Source: Elmis aenea (Eukaryota; Arthropoda; Insecta; Coleoptera; Elmidae). From it: a stretch of 64,000 bases of DNA. A program made the translations under genes and the position numbers. The stretch's first letter is position 1. The number at the start of each line of letters is the position of its first letter. The DNA lies in contig OX393581.1 in NCBI GenBank assembly GCA_947652605.1, positions 32,854,788 to 32,918,787 on the forward strand, in the 5' to 3' direction. The notes under the pieces were generated by a model. The model made no database searches. It was given only the letters and a program-made list of their open reading frames with translations, and was not told the origin of the DNA. Of the stretch, positions 12,101 to 24,100 are shown in pieces.

Positions 12101-15100
12101 ACGAACATTTTGTTACAAATAATTGTATGTCAAATAAGGGATTAAATACACATTTTAGAGACATTTATTACTTAACCCTTTCACTGCGGGAGCCGTAATA
12201 ATCCGCATTTGTTTTTCGTGTCCCATGTGCGGGAGCCGTAATTACGCGAGCGTAACCTACAAACTCCATAAGACCCGAAAAACGCTGCACTGAAGGCACG
12301 AACTTCTCAAACGAGCGCCGTAGCGAAACGGTTAACCGAAGAAAATATTCTAAAAATATTTGCTAACAAGTAAACAGTGTTAATGCATTCCTAAGATATT
12401 TATTAATACCGATTTTTTTAATTAAATCCCTTTAATAGTAATTTCATACGGTTTACTCACCTGCTTCCAAGGAAAAAGGGAGAAAGACAATTATTTACCA
12501 TGCCGATTAGGATTTAATTTAAATAAAATATTTGTTTTTGCCATTTTTAACAACAATTGTTTCAAAAAAGTGCCAACTGTTTTACATTTTCGAATTCAGA
12601 ATAAAATGCTCTATAAATTGGCGTTAAAATCAGATAAGAAAAAATTGACCTGATGATGGTTTTAAAAAAACGAAACGTCGCCCGGAAAATATAATTGGGG
12701 AATTTCATTCCTTGCAAAAAGTGGCCATAAAAATGTTTTTACAAAAATGAAATTCCACATCAAATGAAAAAGTTACGAGCAAAAAACAAAAATCCACTTT
12801 TTTACTTTTTTCCCTATATCTCAAAAACTAAAAGAGCTAGATAAGTTATGTTTGCATCAAATTATTAAGCACCTGAATATACAACTTTGCCCCAATTTAT
12901 CCGAAGTCGTAACTCTTACCGTTAACGAGATCCCCATAGTGGCCCGCGAAAAACGAGAACCCTGTTTATGAAAACATCTGCTAAAATCTGTTTTTATATT
13001 ATTAATCAGCATGCTTTGTCAAACTTAAACCTATGGTCCATCTCTAATAATAAGCAAGATCTAGAGGTCGCCTTCGAATTTTAATCATCTGGTATACAGG
13101 TTGGACCAAATTCGAATGTTTTGCGGGGTAACTCGGTTACCATAATAGTTAGCGAAAATCTGATATCAGTCTCTTAGGTTATTTTTTTGAGATAAACACA
13201 CGCCTGTGTTATCAGATTTTTTATATCACTTGCCATTTTGACTTTACACACGAAAAATGAAATGTCAACTTTTTTGAAAATTTACTACAACTTCTTTATT
13301 TATGAAAATATAACTAAATGTTACACAAGTTTATTTATTATAAACATTTATATGCTTAATTTTAAAAATACTTTTTAAATTTTTGACGGTCTTAACTTTT
13401 GAGATATGAAGTAAACTTATGTTTTTTAAATGAAAACTCTAATAGGCCATGAATTTTATAGTAGAGCATTTTATTAGCTTTTTAAAAGTATATACTTTTA
13501 TGCAAGTGTTGCAAAAAAATAACCAAGTATGGCTAATTTTGTGATTCAGACTGTTGCACCCCTATAACTTTTTAATTATTGAAAATAACCCCAAAAAACC
13601 TTATATTTTGGAAAGGGCGACAAATTCTCTATTAAATAATGTGCATTTGTTATCTCTACGATGACGTATGTCAAATCCGCGATAGGCAACTGTTTTTTTT
13701 TTAAATTACATAGTATACATTTTGTTGTTGATTCGGATAGAGAATTTAATTCTAAATCCGACCGTGTATTAAAAAAGTATGCATACATAAGAAATTTTTC
13801 GACAAAAATCAGTTCAAAGTTTATTCAAATCATAGCAAACAGTCTATTTAACATAACAAAAAACGATCAAACCTTAAAAATTATACTGTAACTATAAATG
13901 GAAATGTATTAAAAATTAATTTTGAATAAAAATGAAAACAAATAATAAATGTCAACATAAAAAATTAGGCTTTAATGTATTCACATTCCAAACACAGTTG
14001 TCCTCTATTTGTAACTGCTTGATTGAAATTAGAGTCTAATTTTTTTGTCAACGTTTATTATTTGTTTTTATTTTTATTAAAAATTAATTTTTAATAATTT
14101 CCATTTATAGTTATAGTATAATTTTTAAGTTTTGATGGTTTTTTGTTTTGTTAAATAGACTGTTTGCTATGATTTGAATAAACTTTGAACTGATTTTTCT
14201 CGAAAAATTTCTTATGTAAGCATACTTTCTTAATATATGGTCGGATTCAGAATTAAATTCTCTATCCGAATCAACAAAAAAATGTATATTATGTAATTTA
14301 AAAAAAAAAACAGTTGCCTATATCACGAATTTGACATACGTCATCGTAGAGATAACTAATGCACATCATTTAATAGAGAATTTGTCGCTGTTTCCAAAAA
14401 TATAAGGTTTGTTGGGGTTATTTTCAATAATTAAAAAGTTATAGGGGTGCGACAGTCAAACTGAATCACCCGGTATATAAAACAATATACATTTTTAGAC
14501 AGCTAAGTAAATACTCTTTCATACTGTCATGACCTACTAGAGAGAGTTTCCATTAACAAAAATATAAGTTTACTTCACATCTCAAAAGTCAAGGTTGTTA
14601 AAAAGGTTTAAAAAATAATGTAGAAATTAAGCATAAAAATGTTTATAAAAAACCTGTATAACATTTAGTTATATTTTATAAATAAAGAAGTTGGTAAATT
14701 TTCAAAAACAATGAAATTTCATTTTTCGTCTGTAGTGCCAAAATGGAAAGTGATATAAAATATCTGATAACACAAGCGTTTTTATCTCAAAAAAATAGTC
14801 CAAGAGTCCGATATCAGATTTTCGCTAATTATTATGATAACCGAGATACCCCATAAAACATTTGAATTTGGTCTACCCTGTACAGAATTTGTCTTATTGT
14901 GTATCTGAACTACTAATTATTTCAAAAATAAATTAATCTCAAATTATATTTAAGATCATTTATGTTTTATCCTAAGATTGTTGTGTATTTTAGGTTTTAC
15001 GTAGCGTTAGCAGTTGGTCCTGTGGATTTTTAGAACCAGATACAGTGGAACAAAGCATACATGAGGCTTACATAGATAACATAACCAAAGCTCAACATTA

Positions 15101-18100
15101 TATTTACATAGAAAATCAATTTTTCATATCGTTGCCATATAGTAATCCCAACACTCGAAATCAAATAGCCGAAGCACTCTATAATAGAATACTCAGAGCC
15201 CACAGGTAAGTTAGTATTTACTATTGCTTTATTATCATTAAACACAGTATAAAAAATTTACATCTAGAGGTTGCAAACTTTTGATTTTACAGGGTTTTAA
15301 CTTCATTATTTGTCTTTTTCGAGAGTTTATATTATTTTATACAGTAAATTTACTTTTATATCCCATTGTATACAGGGTGATTGATTGAGACCGGGACTTA
15401 AAAATATCATGAAGAATGAAAACGGGTATGGATCTGAAATTTTGGTTATGACCTAATAGCATCTGATCTGTTTATTGAAAATATTTTCAATATGGCGACA
15501 CTTCCGGAAATACCGGAAGTTGACGTCTACTTTCTTATTTCAAACCTAATGGTCTATTTTTTATTGCGTATTTGGATTTAACACTATTATAGAGGGACTT
15601 TTATTAGCATTCCCTATATCTAAGTGCAGTCATTTTTTAGATTTTTGGACTTCTTTGATTTTCATCGTGATGCTTAACACGTTCACTGCCACTGACTCGA
15701 GGTTTGAGTCATGGCGGTCGTTCATTAGGAGCCAATGACTAGACATTTGAGTCACGGACATATCTGTACTAAATGTTCCAGTATTTTGTTGGCCGTTGTG
15801 AGCCTACTTTACGATTTTACTGGCTTGTAGGGAAAGGTGAACCTCAACTTTTCCTGGTGTCGGTTTTTAAAATTTGTTTTGGTAAGCAGTTATAGTTTTA
15901 ATAAAATATACTAAACATTAAATATTTCAATAAAACGCGTTGGCCTCTGAGGGTCGGCACAAAATTTTGGATGGCAGTGAACGTGTTAATATTATCTAAC
16001 GCCGCCATTTTTGAAGAAAAAACGCTTAAATTTAGACCATGCCTAAAAGAAACCTTGGAGTACATCCTGGAATTTTTGCAATCGATGCATTACTTACAGG
16101 GTGTCCAAAATTTAATTTTCTTTTAATACTTCAGACCACTAAAACTCGTTTTTTTCAAATACAATGCCCAACGAAGTTAACATCTTGGGATATTTTAATG
16201 ACCATCCTCAGCGGTCAATTCGATTGGCAGCGCAATACTCGGGTTTAACATACTATGCTGTACAAGCTACATTAAAAATGCACAACTATTCGTTCTCACT
16301 TTTAATAATCTTGGGATATTATCTACGAATGTAAAATAAGTTCAAAATATCCGTGTTTGAATACTCTTGATATTCCATTTGTATGGATACAGACAAACGC
16401 GATAAAAGTGGTTTTCAGTTATTAATATTGGCATTTGTTGTCATTTCCAAGGCTTACTATTTAAAAATGTTGCAATTTCTCTTAACTTTATCAAAAACTC
16501 TTAATAACTTGAAAATTGTTGCAGATAGGTATAGGAAACGCTGATACAGATTGATGCAGAATGTAATTTTGCATTAGAAAATGAAAAAAAAACTTTGGGC
16601 ATTGTATTTGAAAAAAACGAGTTTTAGTGGTCTGAAGTTGTATTAAAAAAAAATTAAATTTTGGACACCCTGTAAGTAATGCATCAATTGCAAAAATTCC
16701 AGGATGTACTCCAAGATTTCTTCTAGGCATGGTCTAAATTTAAGCGTTTTTTGTTCAAAAATGTTAGATAATATTAAGCATCACGATGAAAATCAAAAAA
16801 TTTTCAAAAAAGTCCAAAAATCTAAAAAATGACTGCACTTAGTAAAAATCTAAAAAAATGACTGCACTTAGGTATAGGAAATGCTAATAAAAGTCCCTCT
16901 AAAATAATGTTTTAAATCCAAATACGCAATAAAAAATAGACCATTGTATTTGAAATAAGAAAGTAGACGTCAACTTCTGGTATTTCCGGAAGTGTCGCCA
17001 TATTGAAAATATTTTCAATAAACAGTTCAGATGCCATTAGGTCATAACCAAAATTTCAGATCCATACCCTTTTTCATTCTTCATGATATTTTTAAGTCTT
17101 CGTCTCAATCAATCACCCTGTATAATGATTTATCCAAGGCAGTTGTGTTCATGAAGTTTAACATATAATTGTTTTTTGTCCATAGCCGATAATAATTTTA
17201 ACAATTAGGATCATTTTCTATATCACTAAAACTACCTGCTTTCACGGCCGCTGTCCAAGTTACAATCTTTGTTCCCGCGTTTGGAACCTTATCTTCTTTG
17301 ATTACGTGACGTTTTAACCATGATCTTGGTCTTTTTCAAACGAGTCGTCACGTAATCAAAGAAGACGCGGTTTCAAACCCGTAAATGAAGATTGTAACAC
17401 CTTACCTTAAAGATTTGTTGGTTTTAAAGTAAAATTTTTATCAACTAAAGTGAAAGATTTTTAAGTTTAAATGTCTCTATAGAATCTCAGATAAATTTCA
17501 TTAACTTTGTTTAAAAAAAAAAGTCATTAGATCAGTGTTTCTCAAAGTTTGGTCCCCCGAGCCTTATTATTTTGTTCGAAAATCATTTAAATTCACTTAC
17601 CAGGCTAAGAAAAAACAAAATATTGCCTACAAAACAATTCATTGGAGTCCCCTGTAAGTCATTAATTTTGAAAGGGTCCTCAGAGTTAAAAGTTTGGAAA
17701 CACTTCATTAGATGATACAATTAAATCAAAAGTAAATTAATCATGTACAAATGCTGCAATAATCACATACAAATTGTAACCAACAATTTCTTAATATCTT
17801 ATCATTTGTTTACTAACATCCTCATAGAACAATTTGTTTTCAAAGTAGTTTTTCTAGTAAGTAGATTAAATAAATGTTTTTCAGGGACAAAGCTGTATTT
17901 AGAGTATATGTGGTTATGCCACTGTTGCCTGGATTTGAAGGAGAAGTTGGAGGACCAAGTGGTACATCGCTACATGCAATAACACATTGGAACTATGCTT
18001 CCATTTGTAGGTAATTATTAACAATTTACATTAATAAAATTAAACGTTATGAAAACATACTGATTTGGAACATCTTTTCTAATATAGAATTTTTTTCAAA

Positions 18101-21100
18101 AATTTTAATTTTTGCTTAGTATGTATATAAAATTTAGAACTAAACTTTCACAATAAAGTAGATTTTTCTGGGTTCATTTCAAACTTACTGAGAACTAAAA
18201 AAAAGTGTATCTTGCAAGTGTAATCATTTTACATTATCCTATGTACTTATGTTGTTTGTAGGGGTAAAGATAGTTTGCTAAACAGACTAAAAGAAGCAGG
18301 CGTAGAAGATCCATCAAAGTACATAATATTCTGTGGTCTTCGCACACATTCAACATTAAATGGTGAACCCATAACGGAACTTATCTATGTTCACTCTAAA
18401 CTCATGATAATCGACGATAAGATCGTAATATGCGGTTCAGCAAATATTAACGATAGATCGCTTATCGGAAAACGAGATTCTGAAATTGCTGTAGTCATTG
18501 AGGTTAGTTAATATTTTAAAATTATTAGAGTTTACGTTTTTTAAATGTTTTTTGTATTCTAGGACGAAGCTTTTGATGATGGGATGATGAACTGTGACCC
18601 ATTTCCAAGTGGCAAGTTTGCTGGATCGTTACGAAGGCAGCTTTTCAAAGAACATTTAGGCTTATTAGGAAGAGAACACGAAGCAATCGATATTGATATT
18701 ACAGATCCCATTTCTGATCATTTTTATAATGATATTTGGTACAAGACAGCTAGTTTTAATACGGAATTTTATGAAAAAGTATTCCATTGTATTCCAACTG
18801 ATAAAGTTGAAAGTTTTTCTGCACTGAAAAAGTATCAGGAAGAAAAACCGTTATATTACACGGAAGTATCTAGATCTGAAAAAATGCTGGAAAGTATAGA
18901 GGTGAGATTTTCAGCATAACGCTATTTATTTTGTTAGCTATTAGACAATAGTTTAGACGTTTAAAAAAACGTTTTTCAGACACTTGCTGACATAACAAAA
19001 ATCAATGTATGCAAGGAACAGCACACTTAATAAAAATTTAATTTTTGTCCAATAATTATTGGTGGTTATAAAAATTGAATAAAATCGTGTATTGAGTGTA
19101 TTAAAAATTGTTTTCTCTTTCCAAATATGTAAAAATATATAGGATGTTCCATTTGAAATAAGAGAGTTGGGTTCATTTTCCACGAAACTGGAAGTAAAAC
19201 AATAGTGTTCACATGTTCAGAAAATCCGGTTTTTTGCACATATCACATGTCTAGAATTTCATTTGTATAAAATCAAAACTAAAGAAAAGGAAGGGGTGGC
19301 CTGATTTCAGTTACACCCGGTATAATATTCTTTGCTTTAAACAATTTAATTTTAAAAAACGCTTTATTAGACCGTTTTTATTGTAATAGTTTACTAAGAT
19401 CGCTTTATAAACCAGTTTTTGATTAAAAACCCCTTCAAAATTAATGTTAACGAATTTTTATAATTGCAATTTTTTTCGATTTCATGCCCTGATTATGAGA
19501 CCACTATAATTTTGAAATTCCAAAACAGCTCCGTTTTTATACCCGAATAAACAAATTTATTTTTTGGATTTTATTAATATTGTGTTCTGAACTAGACAGA
19601 TAAATGACAATAAATGTTGCCATTTTTGAAAAGGGGTTTTCTTTGCAATGGTAGTATACCGGGTGTAAATGAAGTGTGGTACACCCCCTTTTTTTTCTTT
19701 AGTTTTGATTTTAAATAAATGAAATTTTAGACATATGATATGTGCAAAAAACCGGGCTTTTTGAGCCCTTGCACATATTTGTTTCACTTCCGGTTTCGCC
19801 GTAAATGACCCCAACTTTGTTATTTTAAAAGGAACACCCTGTATATCTTTATATTTTTGGAAAGAGGAAGTGATTTTTGATACAACTGCACTTTTTTCGT
19901 TAATTTTTATAACCTTAAAATTTTTTAAAACAAAATTTAGTTTTTTATTAAGAATGCCGTGACCTGCACAAATTGATTTTTATTATGTCAACAATTGTCC
20001 AAAAAACGTTTTTGTAAATTTTAAACGATATATAGGTTACTTTAATCGGTTTTGAAGGTTGCGGAACCGGTTTTTTGACAAAAAGTCAATTTTTTTAAAT
20101 GGAACCATGCTGGTACTAGCGGTTATTTAAATCAAGCATCTTCTAACGAATCTATCGGTACCAATAACTTGTATTTTTATTAAGAATCTGCTTCAAAAAT
20201 TTCAAATTATTGTGAAAATTTATTAAGAGATCCTTTTAATCGCAGTAATCTAATTATCTAAAAATGATTACCAAAATTTTTAGACTTTTTAATTAAATGA
20301 CTATAGTAGTTAAACATAAAACAACGATCATTTGTTTTGTTTTAGTTATGCACAGTGTACTGCGATTAACAGGATCTCTTAATAAATTTTCACAATAATT
20401 TGAAATTTTTGAAGCAGATTCTTAATAAAAATACAACTTATTAGTATTGATGGTTCCGTTAGAAGATGCTCCATTTAAATAACTGCTAGTACCAGCATGG
20501 TTCCATTTAAAAAAATTGACTGTGTCAAAAAACCGATTCCGCAACCTTCAAAGCTGATTAAAGTAACCTAAATGTCATTTAAAATTTACAAAAATGTTTT
20601 TTGGACAATTGTTGACATAATAAAAATCAATTTGTGCAGGTCACGGCACCCTTAACAAAAAACTAAATTTTGTTTAAAAAAATGTTTGAGGTTATAAAAA
20701 TTAACCAAAATAGTGCATTTGTATCCAAAATCGCTTCCTCTTTCCAAAAATGTAAAAATATACAGGGTGTTCCATTTAAAATAACAAAGTTGGGGTCATT
20801 TCCGGTGAAACCGTAAGTGAAACAAATGTGTGCAACGGCTCAAAAAGCCCGTTTTTTTGCACATATCATATGTCTAAATCTTCATTTATCTAAAATCAAA
20901 ACTAAAGAAAAAAAAGGGGGTGTACCACACTTCATTTACACCCGGTATGTGGATGATTTTTCTGAAAAAATGTCATATCACTGTCACTGTAAACAGGGCA
21001 GTCGCGAAGGTATGTGCCACCCTCAGGAAAACTTTATAATACTGCCCAATCCTGGTGCTGTCATCAAAATTTACTGACAAAAAGAAAATTGTACTTTTTC

Positions 21101-24100
21101 TGTAATTAAAAAAGGGGAAAAACGAGCACAATTTTTTCAATTTTTTTTTTAGTTCTTATTGATAGTACAGGGTGGTCTATTTTCCATGCCCATACAGAGT
21201 ATCTCGGTTATTATGAGAGATAGAAAAAAACTAACTACGTAGTCTTGATTTCTTTTTTTCGAAAGGAATTCATTGCCGTAAACAGATTTTTGATATCTTT
21301 TTTAATTTTCGAAATACACAAAAACCGATTTTTGGCAATTTTGAAACATGTTAAATATCTCGCTTAAAAGAAAAGATAAATAAAAACTTTAATAAGGACA
21401 TTTTTGGCATGGTTTTTTGTCCTTAATAAGATAGCGATGTTCAATTTTTTTTTACTCATATGAATATTGATTTATTACACCTAACTTTCTTATTTTAAAT
21501 GGCAACCATAAGCAAATTATATATTTTTGAAAAGTGCAAAAAATAAGCTTTTGATTTACGTCAAAGCCAACTATGGTTGCCATTTAAAATAGGAAAGTTA
21601 GGTGAAATATATCAATAATTTGTATGAGTAAAAAAAAATTAACATCGCTATCTTATTAAGGACAAACATCCATGCAAAAAATGTTCTTAAAGTTTTTCTC
21701 TATCTTTTCTTTTAAGCGAGATATTTAACATTTTTGAAAAGTGCCAAAAATGGTGTTAGCTATTTTTTGAGTATTAAAAAAGATACCTACCATAAATGTT
21801 GTACATATATCTCGCTTAGACAAAGAGATAGAAAAAAAACTTTAAAGACATTTTCTGCATGGTTTTTGTCCTAAATAAGATAGCGAGGTTTTTTTACTTA
21901 TACAATTATTGATATATTAAACTAACTTTCTTATTTTAAATGGCAACCATAGTTGGCTTTGACATAAATCAAAAGTTTATTTTTTGCGCTTTTCAAAAAT
22001 ATATAATTTGGTTATGGTTGCCATTTAAAATAATAAAATTAGGTGTAATAAATCAATATTCGTATGAGTAAAAAACAATTGAACATTGCTATCTTATTAA
22101 GGACAGAAAACCATACCAAAAATGTTCTTAAAGTTTTTCTTTATCTTTTCTTTTAAGCGAGATATTTAACAGGTTTCAAAATTGGCAAAAATCGGTTTTT
22201 GGCTATATTTCGAAATTTAACAAAGATTTAAAAAATTGGTTTACGACAATTAATTCTCTCGAAAAAAGAAATCGAGACTACGTACTTAGTTTTTTTCTAT
22301 CTCTGATAATAACCGAGATACCCTGTATGGGCATCGAAAATAGACCACCCTGTATATTAAGTTTTAAACAAATTTATATTAAGCAAATCTATAAAATGAT
22401 AAAAAGAATAAAAAAATATTTGAATTGTAATTTTGCCACCCCTACGAAGTGCCGCCATCAGGCAGTGCCTAAGTTGCCTTAATGCTAGCGACACCTCTGG
22501 CTGTAAACATTTTCGCTCCATTTGTTAACATGTTGACTGCGTTACATACCCCCGGGGTCATGTAGCAGTCATTCCTACTGTGCAGGAGCGAAATTTACAA
22601 AACATTACCCACGTGCGTAGCTTATAAAAACTTTATTTTTCTTCCGATTTTACTTTTATAAACAGCGTTGAGATTATTGTAGTTTACGCAACCAAAACGT
22701 AGCATATTTTAATACAAGTCGCCGGCGATATGTAACGCACAGAATTCATAATTATTACTTCTGTGCGGCACGATTCTCCGGCGGTAGGTACGGCCGATAG
22801 GCAGTATCTTGCATGTACTAACGATTCTCGGCTATTTTACCATTTAGAATTGCACTTAAAAAAAAAACGGTTTAACCTTTTAACTGGCAAATTAATTTAT
22901 CATAGTTGTCCCAAAAAAAATACATTTTTATAATGTAATAAACATATAAATTTATATATAGATATAGTATTATTTCATATTTTATCTTAGAAATATTAAC
23001 TTGAATCATTTGTCACTGTAAATATTCAGCTTACTTTAAAAGTTGTTAAGCTTATTATTAACGGTATATTTACCGCTAATGCTGGCATACCTGGGTATTT
23101 GTAACAACTAGTTCAGTTAATCAGTTAATTACTAGTTTGACCACATTAAACTCTTAACAAACTGAGCTCGTCATTACCAGTTAAACGGTTAATATGTCTA
23201 GTCGGGCTAAGAAAATTTTAGAATTAGCGGCAAAAGAATTTCGTGAGAATGTGGAAAGTGAAGAGCCAAGTGTCCAATTTGAAAATGATTACCAGGATGA
23301 AAGTTCTGAGGAAGATCCTAATAGCAGCGACGATTCTATTAGTGATAAAACCTATAAGATTTCGTCTAGAGAAGCACCTAGTGAAGATGAGGAATCGCGT
23401 CAAAGTGATAGTGAGTGGTGATATTGGCATAAATATGGATGATAAATTTTACAATTTTTTTTTATGCTTTCTGATCCTTGGAGATAAGTGCGGAGTGAGA
23501 CCTTATTAAATTGGTTCTTTGTAATAAAGATTCCATTGCCAAAATATCCAAACAGTTAGCAAAAAAAGTTTTAGATGGGTTTGTTTTTAACCTTGCGTAC
23601 ATACCCCGCGCGGTATGTAATGCATAGCAAAGATGAGCTGTTACAAGACCCCGGCGGTATGTAACGCAGTCAACGCCAAAGTACTGTCGAATAGCGCCGC
23701 AGTCAACGTGTTAAAACGTTTTTTTTTCATTTTATGTTATTTCACCAAAAAAAATTAAATTAATAGAAATCAGAGTATGCAAGGTCCGGCGAATAAGGCT
23801 GATAAATTGCATTCAATAACATGTAGCGGAATGTTCTTTTAAATTTACAGCTTCCTACGAAAAGTATCAGTGGTGTGTTTCGTCGCGTTGTCAAGAAAAC
23901 GGATTTGTTTTTTTGAGTTTTTAAGTTTTTTTCAAATTTCAAAAATGATTTGCCGCTGTCACCTTTGGGTGCTATTTTTCTCACGTTTTGTGCATTACTT
24001 TTAGTGTTTTAGACATTTTGAGTTGTCGTTTGAACAGTGTACTTTTGCGTCTCACTTTATGACTGAACCCCCTGTTTTAAGTGAAAGCCTAAACATAGCC

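Noticed and set aside
16039..16730. Two ORFs on opposite strands with almost the same protein ([20 protein letters not shown])
   Set aside because: They are the two arms of the 15371-17122 foldback read in each direction; coding potential is an artefact of the palindrome.
19557..21077. ORFs sharing [11 protein letters not shown] and [17 protein letters not shown] on opposite strands
   Set aside because: They derive from inverted arm copies of the compound foldback; no start, domain or splice support.
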